Shown here one piece after another: positions 34,842-43,339 of a stretch of 64,000 nt of DNA; position 1 is the stretch's first letter; every line of letters starts with the position of its first letter. Origin of the DNA: Bordetella parapertussis (GTDB taxonomy: Bacteria > Bacteroidota > Bacteroidia > Chitinophagales > Chitinophagaceae). The stretch spans positions 1-64,000 of the forward strand of contig CALQJX020000001.1 of the NCBI GenBank assembly GCA_943331005.2, written 5' to 3'. A program made the translations under genes and the position numbers. The notes below the pieces were generated by a model, which ran no database searches, had not been told where the DNA came from, and saw only the letters and a program-made list of their open reading frames with translations.

Positions 34842-35582
34842 ATGAGGCTGAAAACCATTGCGCAGCCGTTCTATGCGGCCTGGGTGCTTATTACCTTCAT
34901 TGCAGGCCTGCTGGTGGTGTTGCCCTTTTATATGCTGCTCAGTGTGCGCAACAATGTGCGTGCGCGAAAGGCTATCAGTAAGTTACTAAAGGCATGGATG
35001 CGTGCCTGGTTCCTCATCATAGGTATGCCGGTCACCGTATCGGGACCCAAACCGCCGCAGGGCAGGTATGTGGTAGTAGCCAACCATATCTCTTATCTCG
35101 ATCCGCTGGTGCTGTTCCCGGCATTGCCCAACTACTTCAGGCCGCTGGGCAAGCAGGAATTCTCCAAGGTGCCGCTGCTGGGCTACCTCTACCGGCAGAT
35201 CACTATTATGGTGGAAAGAGGCGATGCCAAAAGCAGGGCACGCAGCATGCGCAATATGTGGCGGGTGTTGCAGCAGGAAGGGGATATTCTCATTTTTCCG
35301 GAGGGCACCTTCAACGAGACACCCCATCCGCTCAAAGATTTTCACAACGGGGCTTTCAGCCTGGCCATCAATACGCATACACCCATATTGCCGGTCATCT
35401 TCCCCGATACGGTGCACCGCTGGCACTATAGCGGCTGGTGGAAGTGGTGGCCCGGTCCCAACAGGGCTATCTACCTGCCTCCTGTTCCGGTCGACGGGCT
35501 CACTATGGACGACCTGCCGGCGCTCAAACAAAAACTATACGACATTATGTGGGCGGCACTCGCGCAGTACAACTATCCTTAG
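34842..35582 (+). CDS. plsC: 1-acyl-sn-glycerol-3-phosphate acyltransferase (PlsC family)
   Basis: 246 aa. The acyltransferase motifs are VANHISYLDPLVLF (HX4D), the substrate pocket SKVPLLGYLYRQITIMVERG, FPEGTFNETP and LPVIFP. An N-terminal membrane helix (AAWVLITFIAGLLVVLPFYM) anchors it to the inner membrane. It converts lysophosphatidic to phosphatidic acid. Length fits the family. Confidence 0.9.
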   Translation: MRLKTIAQPFYAAWVLITFIAGLLVVLPFYMLLSVRNNVRARKAISKLLKAWMRAWFLIIGMPVTVSGPKPPQGRYVVVANHISYLDPLVLFPALPNYFRPLGKQEFSKVPLLGYLYRQITIMVERGDAKSRARSMRNMWRVLQQEGDILIFPEGTFNETPHPLKDFHNGAFSLAINTHTPILPVIFPDTVHRWHYSGWWKWWPGPNRAIYLPPVPVDGLTMDDLPALKQKLYDIMWAALAQYNYP

Positions 35583-35677
35583 TGCAGTATCTTATAGCTG
35601 AGGTACAGTATGCTGAAGCAGGAAAGCACTACTATAAAGACTATGGTGACGGTATTGATCAGTTTCTCGGTTTTCAT
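35579..35677 (-). CDS. Possible 32-aa single-helix membrane peptide
   Basis: Minus-strand frame MKTEKLINTVTIVFIVVLSC followed by FSILYLSYKILH, ending 4 bp inside the convergent plsC stop. It has a basic/polar start and one membrane helix, the form of many small bacterial membrane proteins. No homology support is available to me and the length is short, so this is tentative. The remaining bases to 35890 hold no other coding signal. Confidence 0.35.
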   Translation of the reverse strand: MKTEKLINTVTIVFIVVLSCFSILYLSYKILH

Positions 35678-35865
35678 ATTAGCTCACTATTGCTGGTTAG
35701 GCGCCCGGTTACACCCCACCTGTCACAATAATCAGGCCGAAATAAAGAAGAAAACACAAGATGCATTGTTAAAAAACCCCTTTCACACAGCTGCACAGAC
35801 CATTTTAACAGCCCCCTTATACTTTCGCTCAAACAGTTTTAACAAATTTTCCATCTCACAGCTAT

Positions 35866-35873
35866 TATATTTG
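35866..35873 (+). promoter_or_regulatory. TAnnTTTG -7 box upstream of the beta-barrel gene
   Basis: TATATTTG followed by CGC, 17 bp before the ATG at 35891. Confidence 0.6.
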
Positions 35874-35890
35874 CGCACTAATATTCATTT

Positions 35891-36598
35891 ATGCAGCGTT
35901 TCCTTGCCATAATTGCCCTTATGTTCCTGTCTGCCACACAGCTTATGGCACAAGACGTAACTACTACAGATATTGCCCGCAAGCCCTCAAAACCATCGCG
36001 CGATTTTGTGATGTTGCAGTTTGGCTATACCAGCTGGACCGTAAGGCCCGATTCTGTAGACCCCAAGCCTTTTGCTTATACCTTCAATGGCTATCTCTGC
36101 TACGACTTCCCCATCAAAAAGACCAAAATGAGCTTTGCCGCCGGTCTGGGTATAGGCACCACTACCGTATATATGGATAAGCAGCAGCTTTCCCTGTCCG
36201 ATACCGGTGTAAAAGGTGCAGATGCTACCTTCATCACAGATACCGCCAACTACAAAAAATACAAGTTCAACACTGCTTATCTGCAGGCTCCCTTCGAGCT
36301 GCGCTACTTTGCCAACACAGAGAACCGCAACAAGGGCTTCAAGGCTGCACTTGGCGTGCAGGTAGGTACCCTGCTGGGTGCACACACCAAGGCGCTGCGC
36401 TCTGTAGAAGGTGCCAACATCAAAGACAAGATGAACACCAAAAGATATATCTCTCCATGGAACTTTGCCGCTACAGCACGCATAGGCTGGGGCAACTTCT
36501 CGGTATACGGCTCTTACAACATCACTCCGGTATTCAAAGACAAGGCAGGTCCGCCTATCACCCCTATGACGGTGGGTATCTGCCTCACAGGACTTTAA
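35891..36598 (+). CDS. Outer-membrane beta-barrel protein (porin-like, OMP_b-brl type)
   Basis: 235 aa with signal peptide MQRFLAIIALMFLSATQLMAQ. The mature part shows amphipathic strands (FVMLQFGYTSWTVRP, MSFAAGLGIGTTTVYM, FKAALGVQVGTLLGAHTKAL, WNFAATARIGWGNFSVYGSY) and ends in the strand MTVGICLTGL, typical of Bacteroidota outer-membrane-beta-barrel proteins. Substrate unknown. It has its own promoter box and terminator. Confidence 0.82.
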   Translation: MQRFLAIIALMFLSATQLMAQDVTTTDIARKPSKPSRDFVMLQFGYTSWTVRPDSVDPKPFAYTFNGYLCYDFPIKKTKMSFAAGLGIGTTTVYMDKQQLSLSDTGVKGADATFITDTANYKKYKFNTAYLQAPFELRYFANTENRNKGFKAALGVQVGTLLGAHTKALRSVEGANIKDKMNTKRYISPWNFAATARIGWGNFSVYGSYNITPVFKDKAGPPITPMTVGICLTGL

Positions 36599-36623
36599 TA
36601 CCACAACAGCTAAAAAGACTTTC

Positions 36624-36653
36624 GGGCTGCCTGTTTCAGGCGGCCCTTTTTTT
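36624..36653 (+). terminator. Rho-independent terminator after the beta-barrel gene
   Basis: GGGCTGCCTG-TTT-CAGGCGGCCC (10-bp stem, one G-T pair) followed by seven T. Confidence 0.9.
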
Positions 36654-36675
36654 ATGCAGCAGCGGCACCAAATAA

Positions 36676-36703
36676 AAAAGGGTCTCTTGAAAGAAACCCT
36701 TTT
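36676..36703. terminator. Second, tight hairpin downstream of the beta-barrel gene
   Basis: AAAAGGGTCTCTT pairs with AAGAAACCCTTTT with one mismatch and almost no loop. It may be a back-up terminator. Confidence 0.5.
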
Positions 36704-36891
36704 ATGGAAATCTGATTAAGGGCATTTCTGTAAGATCCTTAAATTTCCATCAAACACACACGCTGATCAGAAATGCAATAAGTATAGTTCAAAAACCATA
36801 CCAGTTTTTGCCTTGCCGCCTGCTTTTAACTTTTTATACTATTCCACCCAACAGCTGCAATCTCCCTACTTTTCAGTCCCCTTTTACAACC

Positions 36892-37180
36892 CACCCCTTG
36901 TGCCCCCACAAAACCTCGTGCCCTTTGTGCCTTCCCCTTGTGCCCCTTGTGGTTAAAGTACTCCCCATGTATTCAATCCCCTTACACTCCCACCCCTTGT
37001 GCCCCCACAAAACCTCGTGCCCTTTGTGCCTTCCCCTTGTGCCCCTTGTGGTTAATCTACTCTCCACCCCTTGTGGTTAAAGTACTCCCCATGTATTCAG
37101 TCCCCTTACACTCCCACCCCTTTGTGCCCCTCGTGCCCCTTGTGGTTAATCTACTCTCCACCCCTTGTGGTTAAAGTAGT
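36892..37180. repeat. CCTTGTG-type intergenic repeat array, copy 3 (near-exact internal duplication)
   Basis: A 65-bp block (36892-36956) is repeated without visible change at 36991-37055 (offset 99 bp). It consists of CACCCCTTGTGCCCCC, ACAAAACCTCGTGCCCTTTG, TGCCTTCCCCTTGTGCCCC and TTGTGGTTAA units. A second block, AGTACTCCCCATGTATTCA with TCCCCTTACACTCCCACCCC, recurs 124 bp apart (36957, 37081). It is the reverse complement of the CACAAGGGG vocabulary at 7797-7961. There is no gene between 36599 and 37218. The low divergence between copies points to recent expansion. Confidence 0.85.
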
Positions 37181-37206
37181 TAATCCCCCCTCCCGTGAAA
37201 ATTGAT

Positions 37207-37214
37207 TAATTTTG
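37207..37214 (+). promoter_or_regulatory. TAnnTTTG -7 box upstream of gpmI
   Basis: TAATTTTG followed by CACC, only 4 bp before the ATG at 37219, giving an almost leaderless mRNA. No good -33 TTG is seen at the right spacing. Confidence 0.45.
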
Positions 37215-37218
37215 CACC

Positions 37219-38742
37219 ATGTCAGGAAAAGCAATGCTCATCATTATGGATGGCTGGGGTCATGGTCAGGTACCATCGGCCGATGCCATCGCCAACGCCA
37301 ATGTGCCATTCGTAAGGTCTTTATACGACCGCTACCCCAATACAGAACTCATTACCTGCGGCGAGGCCGTGGGCCTGCCCGAAGGGCAGATGGGCAACTC
37401 TGAAGTGGGCCACCTCAACATTGGCGCCGGCCGCATAGTGTATCAGGAACTGCAGCGCATCAATGTCGCCTTCCGCGATGGCGAGGCCGACCGTAGCCCT
37501 GTACTGGCAGCCGCCTTCGAAGCCGCAAAAAAACCCGGCTGCACCCTGCACTTCATGGGTCTCGTAAGCGATGGCGGCGTACATAGCCACATCAGCCATA
37601 TCGAAGATCTCTGCACCCTGGCCCGCAAAGCCGGCGTGCCACAGGTAGCCGTTCATGCCTTTACCGATGGCCGCGACTGCGACCCCAAAAGCGGACTCGC
37701 ATTTATGGAACGCCTGCAGCAGCACCTGCAGCAAACCAACTGCATGCTGGCATCTGTTACCGGCCGCTTCTATGCCATGGACCGCGACAAACGCTGGGAA
37801 AGAGTGAAGGTAGCCTACGATGCACTGGTGCATGGCACCGGCACGCACACTACAGATGCTATTGCCGCCATCAGCGCATCTTACGAACACCAGATCACCG
37901 ACGAGTTCATTGCCCCCATTATTGTCTGCAACAGCAACGGCACCCCCAATGCAGTTATCAAAGACGGCGATGTGGTCATCTGTTTCAACTTCCGCACAGA
38001 CCGCTGCCGCGAGATCACCATGGCACTCACCCAGCAGGCCTTCCACGAGCAGAATATGCACCCGCTGCAGCTGCACTATGTCACCATGACAGAGTATGAC
38101 AAGAGCTACAACAACGTGCACGTCATCTTTGGCAACAAAGACCTTACCAATACCATGGGCGAGGTGCTGGAGCATAACGGCAAAACACAGATACGCATTG
38201 CCGAGACCGAGAAATACCCCCACGTTACCTTCTTCTTCTCCGGCGGCAGAGAGCAGCCCTTCGAGGGCGAAAGGCGCATCATGGCTCAGTCGCCCCGCGA
38301 TGTAGCCACCTACGACCTGAAACCCGAAATGAGCGCACGAGAACTCACCGCATCTATTCTGCCCGAGATAGCCGCACAGAGTGCCGACTTCATTTGCCTC
38401 AACTTTGCCAATGCCGACATGGTGGGTCATACCGGCGTGTGGGATGCCGTAGTAAAAGCAGTAGAGACCGTAGACGAATGTGTGAGCCGTATAGTGCCCC
38501 TGGCGCTGGAAAACGGTTATGCCGTCTTCCTCACCGCAGACCATGGCAATGCCGACTACCTCATCAACGAAGACGGCACCCCCAATACAGCACACACCCT
38601 CAATCCCGTTCCGTTGTTCCTTATCTCCAACAACTATACCGGCACCCTGCGCCCCGGCAAGCTCGGCGATCTGGCACCAACCATACTCACCTACATGGGC
38701 ATACCCGTTCCTGCCGACATGACCGGCAATATCCTCCTGTAG
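37219..38742 (+). CDS. gpmI: 2,3-bisphosphoglycerate-independent phosphoglycerate mutase
   Basis: 507 aa. MSGKAMLIIMDGWGHGQ (metal-binding Asp), GQMGNSEVGHLNIGAGR with the catalytic Ser in NSEVGH, FTDGRDCDPKSGL, the metal ligands in NFANADMVGHTGVW and LTADHGNAD are all present. It interconverts 3- and 2-phosphoglycerate in glycolysis and gluconeogenesis and needs Mn. The length is typical. It is flanked by intergenic repeats on both sides. Confidence 0.96.
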   Translation: MSGKAMLIIMDGWGHGQVPSADAIANANVPFVRSLYDRYPNTELITCGEAVGLPEGQMGNSEVGHLNIGAGRIVYQELQRINVAFRDGEADRSPVLAAAFEAAKKPGCTLHFMGLVSDGGVHSHISHIEDLCTLARKAGVPQVAVHAFTDGRDCDPKSGLAFMERLQQHLQQTNCMLASVTGRFYAMDRDKRWERVKVAYDALVHGTGTHTTDAIAAISASYEHQITDEFIAPIIVCNSNGTPNAVIKDGDVVICFNFRTDRCREITMALTQQAFHEQNMHPLQLHYVTMTEYDKSYNNVHVIFGNKDLTNTMGEVLEHNGKTQIRIAETEKYPHVTFFFSGGREQPFEGERRIMAQSPRDVATYDLKPEMSARELTASILPEIAAQSADFICLNFANADMVGHTGVWDAVVKAVETVDECVSRIVPLALENGYAVFLTADHGNADYLINEDGTPNTAHTLNPVPLFLISNNYTGTLRPGKLGDLAPTILTYMGIPVPADMTGNILL

Positions 38743-38820
38743 CATCACACACCCGCTGTATCCACAAAACACAGCCCGCTACATACAGTACGCTCAAAAC
38801 ACAGTACTTACCACATACAC

Positions 38821-38847
38821 CAAGGGCACCCGAAGAGGGTGCCCTTG
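38821..38847 (+). terminator. Terminator hairpin after gpmI
   Basis: CAAGGGCACCC-GAAGA-GGGTGCCCTTG, an 11-bp perfect stem, followed by CTTATTATAG. Confidence 0.8.
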
Positions 38848-38881
38848 CTTATTATAGTTATAGAAAAATATACCATTCGCT

Positions 38882-38999
38882 CCTTTCAGCCGCCGTAGCT
38901 TTTTTAGCGCAGGAGGTCGCTCTCACCCTTCACACTCACTCCCACACTCAAACTCACCTTTCAGCCGCCGTAGCTTTTTTAGCGAAGGAGGCCGCTCTC
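38882..38999. repeat. Direct repeat of a 43-bp hairpin-forming element
   Basis: Two copies (38882-38924 and 38957-38999, offset 75 bp, two mismatches) of CCTTTCAGCCGCCGTAGC followed by TTTTTTAGCG(A/C)AGGAGG. Within each, GCCGCCGTAGC and GCGAAGGAGGC are imperfectly self-complementary across a T-run, so each copy can fold. Elements of the form GCCTTCGCTAAAGCTACGGCG are common dispersed repeats in Bacteroidota and other phyla as far as I know. The spacer is a CTCACCCTTCACACTC-type simple sequence that recurs near 39050. No gene lies between 38743 and 39099. Confidence 0.75.
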
Positions 39000-39099
39000 T
39001 TTCCTACGAACCATGTCACCCTTTAGGGTCGGGGTCTGCTCTACTCGCTCTCACCCTTCACACTCCCCTCCGCTCTCCGCTCTCTTTCCCGCTCTCAAA

Positions 39100-39798
39100 T
39101 TAAAACACTTCCTTCAGTTCTTCCAGGTGTTGCACCTCGTAGGTGGGTTTGTAGGCGTGTGGCACCTGCAGCGGATTGTAGTAGGCCGAGTCCCAGCCCG
39201 CATTTATGGCACCCATTATATCTATATCCACCGCATCACCTATCATTATACTGTCCTCTACCCTGGCACCTGCCGCCTGCAGCGCATATTCAAAAATATC
39301 TCGGTGCGGCTTCATGCTGTTGCTCTTCTCCGATGTGATCAGGTGATTGAAGTACCTGGCTATACCCGAGTATTGCAGCTTCAGTCGTTGCGTGGTCTCA
39401 AAGCCATTGGTTATAAGGTGCATATCATAGCGGTCCTTGCAGTGATCCAGCAGTTCTTTGGCATGCGGCACCAGCAGTGTTTGTGTGGGCAGTATCTCCA
39501 GGTAGGCCGTACTCAGTTCGTGTGCCAGAGAGGTGTCTGCTATCTTAAAGTCCAGCAGCATCAGCCACATACGCTTCCAGCGCAGTTCATCTCTTTTTAT
39601 ATAGCCATTGCGGTAGCGCGCCCACAACTTATCGTTGTGTATGTTGTAGCAGCGAAACAGCTCATCAAAATCAGTTATGCCCTTTTCAGCCAGTGCATAC
39701 TCCTCATAGAGCGCCCGCATGGTAGCCTCAGAGTTTTTCTCAAAATCCCACAGAGTATGGTCCAGATCAAAGAAGAGATGTTTGTATTGTTTGCTCAT
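39100..39798 (-). CDS. yjjG: HAD-family noncanonical pyrimidine nucleotidase, YjjG type
   Basis: 232 aa. HLFFDLDHTLWDFEKNSEAT carries the HAD nucleophile and acid Asp pair, LITNGFETTQRLKL is motif II, the Lys lies in SNSMKPHRDIFEYAL and IMIGDAVDIDIMGAINAGWD is motif III. The cap and the overall order fit YjjG, which dephosphorylates noncanonical pyrimidine monophosphates (house-cleaning). Monocistronic. Confidence 0.88.
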   Translation of the reverse strand: MSKQYKHLFFDLDHTLWDFEKNSEATMRALYEEYALAEKGITDFDELFRCYNIHNDKLWARYRNGYIKRDELRWKRMWLMLLDFKIADTSLAHELSTAYLEILPTQTLLVPHAKELLDHCKDRYDMHLITNGFETTQRLKLQYSGIARYFNHLITSEKSNSMKPHRDIFEYALQAAGARVEDSIMIGDAVDIDIMGAINAGWDSAYYNPLQVPHAYKPTYEVQHLEELKEVF

Positions 39799-39944
39799 AG
39801 TGTTGTGTATTGCGGGCTATAATAGCCTGGCAGGTAAAATTACAGCAAAAAATGTGCCCTGCCACCCCCGGCTTTTATTTACAGATGGTATGTAACACAT
39901 CCGTAACAACCTGCCAACCAGACACACCACAACAAGCCATACAA

Positions 39945-41276
39945 TTACTCCTTCACCAACTTCCCTACCCATACATCATTTACACGCACTATATACATAC
40001 CCAGGGGTAAGTGTTGCACGTTTGCTTCCACACTCTTTTTGCCGCCAGTGGGGTGCAGCTCCAGAACCTGCTGCCCCATCGCATTGCTTATGCTTATGTG
40101 CGCTATAGCCACACCGGCATTTATGGTAAGAGTTTCTGTAGCAGGGTTGGGGTAAATGGTTGGGGTAGTTACTGTGTTTCCTGTTACTTCTGGTACAGCT
40201 ACGGGCAGGCAATCAGGGTTAAGGGCAATTTTACGGATGCGAGCATTGCCTGCATCTGCTACATACAAGTTGCCACATGTATCGAATGCTAAACCTCGGG
40301 GATGGTTTAATTGGGCGGAAATGCAATTTCCGCCATCCCCACTCATACCCGGCAAAGCTGTTCCGGCTACAAGTGATATAATGCCGTTGTTGTCAATCTT
40401 TCTGATAATGTGATTATATTCTTCAGTAAAAAAGAGATTGCCATATGCATCAATTGCTATGTCAACTACTGCATAGAGTGCTGCTGACGATGCAGGGCCT
40501 CCATTGCCGGAGTATCCGTTAACACCTGTGCCTGCAACGTGAGTTATGATACCTGTAGTTAAATTGATCTTTCTTATTCGAGTTGTTTGAGAAATGTACA
40601 GGTTATTATGTTTGTCAATTCGTACACTCTCAAGTCCCTCTAGTTTTGCATTTGTTGCCTGACCACCATCGCCATCTGACCCGTTGATACCACTTCCTGC
40701 AATTGTTGAAATCAATCCATTTGTATCAATCTTACGAATTCTGAAATTCGCGGCATCTGCAAAAAACAGGTTGCCTGTTTTATCAAATTGAAGTGACCAT
40801 GGCTGAGATAACATAGCACTTGTTGCGGCAGCTCCATCGCCACTAAAACCTGGTACCCCTGTACCTGCGAATGTAGAGATCAATCCTGTTGTAGGATTAT
40901 ATCTTCTTATTCTATTATTGTTTATGTCGCATATGTATATCAATCCTTTTTTATCAATCGCTATATCACCAGGAAGTGAAAGCTTTGCTGTAGTAGCGGG
41001 TATCCCATCTGAATTGTATCCAAAAAAGCCAGTTCCCGCAATTGTATTAATTTCACCTGAAACGGAAATTTTTCTTATTTTGTAATAACTTGAACCAAAA
41101 TAATAATTACCTGTATCATCAAAAGTAATATAACCTACGAACCCAAGATTTGCATTCGTAGCGGGTGCGCCTTCTGCAGAACTTCCTCCGGTAGATGTAC
41201 CTGCAACTGTTGTTATTGTCTGCCCCTTGCAAATGGCAGATAGCAGCAGCAGCATAATTGTCAGATTCTTTTTCAT
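39945..41276 (-). CDS. Secreted NHL-repeat protein with T9SS tail (tandem copy A)
   Basis: 443 aa from MKKNLTIMLLLLSAICKGQT, a signal peptide; the frame is open further upstream but that part overlaps the end of the neighbouring gene in another context and lacks signal character. Six to seven NHL repeats (ITTVAGTSTG, INTIAGTGFFGYNSDGIPAT, ISTFAGTGVPGFSGDGAAAT, ITHVAGTGVNGYSGNGGPAS) form a propeller to about residue 350. The C-terminus is a T9SS type A signal (TPTIYPNPATETLTINAG ... IVRVNDVWVGKLVKE). There is no Ig-like insert, unlike the pair at 5437/8251. A tandem paralogue lies 20 bp upstream. Confidence 0.88.
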   Translation of the reverse strand: MKKNLTIMLLLLSAICKGQTITTVAGTSTGGSSAEGAPATNANLGFVGYITFDDTGNYYFGSSYYKIRKISVSGEINTIAGTGFFGYNSDGIPATTAKLSLPGDIAIDKKGLIYICDINNNRIRRYNPTTGLISTFAGTGVPGFSGDGAAATSAMLSQPWSLQFDKTGNLFFADAANFRIRKIDTNGLISTIAGSGINGSDGDGGQATNAKLEGLESVRIDKHNNLYISQTTRIRKINLTTGIITHVAGTGVNGYSGNGGPASSAALYAVVDIAIDAYGNLFFTEEYNHIIRKIDNNGIISLVAGTALPGMSGDGGNCISAQLNHPRGLAFDTCGNLYVADAGNARIRKIALNPDCLPVAVPEVTGNTVTTPTIYPNPATETLTINAGVAIAHISISNAMGQQVLELHPTGGKKSVEANVQHLPLGMYIVRVNDVWVGKLVKE

Positions 41277-41296
41277 AAGTTTATTTTTGTTTGTCC

Positions 41297-42631
41297 TCAT
41301 TCCCCCTTCACCATCTTCCCTGCATACAGGCCATTTACCATCACCACATATATACCCGCAGGCAGGTGCTGCACGTTTGTATTCACACTCTTTTTGCCGC
41401 CTGTGGAGTGTAGCTCCAGTACCTGCTGCCCCACGGCATTGCATATGCTTATGTTCGCTATAGCCTCACCTGCATTTATGGTTACTGTTGTTGTAGCCGG
41501 GTTGGGGTATATGGTTGGGGTAGTTACTGTGTTTCCTGTTACTTCTGGTACAGCTACGGTTATACAGTCGGGGTAAAGAGCAATTTTGCGTATACGCCTG
41601 TTTGCATCATCCGCAACATAAATATTACCACATTTGTCTATAGCTACTCCTTCCGGATTCCATAATTGTGCAGCAGTTGCGGCTCCCCCATCTCCACTAA
41701 ATCCATCAATTCCAGTGCCTGCTAAAGAAGATACCCATCCAGATGTATCTATCTTTAAGACTCTTGAATTACCAACACCGTAATCTGCAACATATATGTT
41801 ATTAAAGCGGTCGGAGGTCAGTGAATACGCAATAAACTGCGCAGCAGCAGCAGGGCCATCTCCTACATAAGGACCGGGAGTGCCATTCCCTGCAAATGAG
41901 GTAATAACACCTGTATGTATGTCTATCTTTCGTATGTAACCATTGCATCCAAGAAGCATATCCCCGTTCGCATCAATACACATTGATATTACTGCTATTT
42001 TTGCTGAAGTAGCTACCCCTCCATCTCCACTATTGCCCTCATATCCATTGCCTGCAATAGTAGTAATAATACCAGTTGTAGAAATTTTTCGAATCCAAAC
42101 ACCACTGTCATTGATGTATACATTCCCGTATGAATCGAGACAAGCATGTACAGGCAAAAGTGTAGCTACGGTAGCGAGCCCTCCGTCACCACTGTGTCCA
42201 CCTAATCCATTACCAGCAATCGTGTGAATGATCCCTGTTACTGCATCAACTTTTCTAACCCTGTGATTATCCCGGTCTGGTATGAATATATTACCTACTG
42301 AATCAACAATAGCACAGGCCCATACTATTGCTGCAGCAGTAGCTGGGCCATTGTCTCCATAATACCCGAAAGTCCCATTTCCTGCAACAACTGTTATTAT
42401 GCCGGAAGTGTCAATTTTCAGCACTTTAACTGCGCCTCCGTTTTGGGCAAAGTAATAGTTTCCGTTCCTATCAAAACTACCGCATGTTGCATATCCAATG
42501 CAAGCAGCTGTTGCCTGTCCATTATAGCCACTATCATGCCCAACACACCCATTTCCCGCAATAGTCGTTATTATCTGCCCCTTGCAAATGGCAGATAGCA
42601 GCAGCAGCAAAACAATAAAGTGGGTTCTCAT
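41297..42631 (-). CDS. Secreted NHL-repeat protein with T9SS tail (tandem copy B)
   Basis: 444 aa with signal peptide MRTHFIVLLLLLSAICKGQI. NHL repeats (IITTIAGNGCVGHDSGYNGQ, ITVVAGNGTFGYYGDNGPAT, IHTIAGNGLGGHSGDGGLAT and others) are followed by TPTIYPNPATTTVTINAG and a final GIYVVMVNGLYAGKMVKGE. The first codons (LLLSAICKGQ) and the T9SS region are nearly identical to copy A at the DNA level with constant 1355-bp offset, while the propeller blades have diverged. It is probably the first gene of a two-gene unit. Confidence 0.88.
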   Translation of the reverse strand: MRTHFIVLLLLLSAICKGQIITTIAGNGCVGHDSGYNGQATAACIGYATCGSFDRNGNYYFAQNGGAVKVLKIDTSGIITVVAGNGTFGYYGDNGPATAAAIVWACAIVDSVGNIFIPDRDNHRVRKVDAVTGIIHTIAGNGLGGHSGDGGLATVATLLPVHACLDSYGNVYINDSGVWIRKISTTGIITTIAGNGYEGNSGDGGVATSAKIAVISMCIDANGDMLLGCNGYIRKIDIHTGVITSFAGNGTPGPYVGDGPAAAAQFIAYSLTSDRFNNIYVADYGVGNSRVLKIDTSGWVSSLAGTGIDGFSGDGGAATAAQLWNPEGVAIDKCGNIYVADDANRRIRKIALYPDCITVAVPEVTGNTVTTPTIYPNPATTTVTINAGEAIANISICNAVGQQVLELHSTGGKKSVNTNVQHLPAGIYVVMVNGLYAGKMVKGE

Positions 42632-42840
42632 AAGGTGGGTATTTTGTTTTGCTCAGGCTTTGAGCCCGCAGCATAGGCTTCTATAATATACAATAATAAT
42701 GAAATAACACCACAAAACCAGCAAACTGCCATGCCTAATTCGCATAGTCGCCATTTGCCTGCTGTGAAAAAAGTCACTGTGGTAGCCAGTCTCTTACTGG
42801 CGTAGCCTCTTATTTCCACTCACCACAGATTGTGTAAACT

Positions 42841-43262
42841 ACAACCCACCCCTTGTGCCCTTTTCAGTCCTGGTGCACCTTGTGTTTCCCCCTCGTGCCC
42901 CTTGTGGTTAAAGTAAAGCCCACCCATTGTGTCCACCTCAAACCCCGTGTCCTTAGTGTTTCCCCCTTGTGCCCTTTGTGGTTAATTTACAACCCACCTT
43001 TGTACCCCTTGTGGTTAAAGTAAAGCCCACCCTTGTGAACCTCGTGCCCTTTGTGGTTAATTTACTGCCCACCCCATTGTGTCCACCTCAAACCCTGTGC
43101 CCTTTGTGGTTCCCCCTTGTGCCCTTTGTGGTTAATATACAACCTACATTTGTACCCCTTAGTGGTTAAAGTAAAGCCCACCCTTGTGAACCTCGTGCCC
43201 TTTGTGGTTAATTTACAACCCACCCTTGTACCCCTTAGTGGTTATAGTAAAGCCCACATTTG
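42841..43262. repeat. CCTTGTG-type intergenic repeat array, copy 4
   Basis: Irregular units such as ACCCACCCCTTGTGCCC, TTTGTGGTTAATTTAC, GTACCCCTTGTGGTTAAAGT and AAAGCCCACCCTTGTGAACC repeat through about 420 bp. Larger blocks recur, for example GTGTCCACCTCAAACCC near 42929 and 43080, and TAAAGTAAAGCCCACCCTTG near 43014 and 43167. Same orientation as 36892-37180. The rest of 42632-43339 holds only a small hairpin GCCAGT-CTCTT-ACTGGC (42785-42801). Confidence 0.8.
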
Positions 43263-43339
43263 TGTTTAAGTACTCCGCTCACCTCCCTCCAATAAACCAT
43301 TATTCCCTACCTTCACACCACACAACACTTCCTTATAAT

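Noticed and set aside
36892-37180. CRISPR array
   Set aside because: Repeats are variable, low-complexity and unevenly spaced, there are no unique equal-length spacers, and no cas genes are in the window.
37321-38772. Long open frame antisense to gpmI (about 480 codons)
   Set aside because: Shadow of gpmI, which has all catalytic motifs in place; the antisense product has no recognisable domain.
42628-42819. Minus-strand 63-codon frame upstream of the NHL copy B gene
   Set aside because: Overlaps the start of the NHL gene by 4 bp but has no plausible domain; the sequence is an imperfect inverted-repeat-rich leader.
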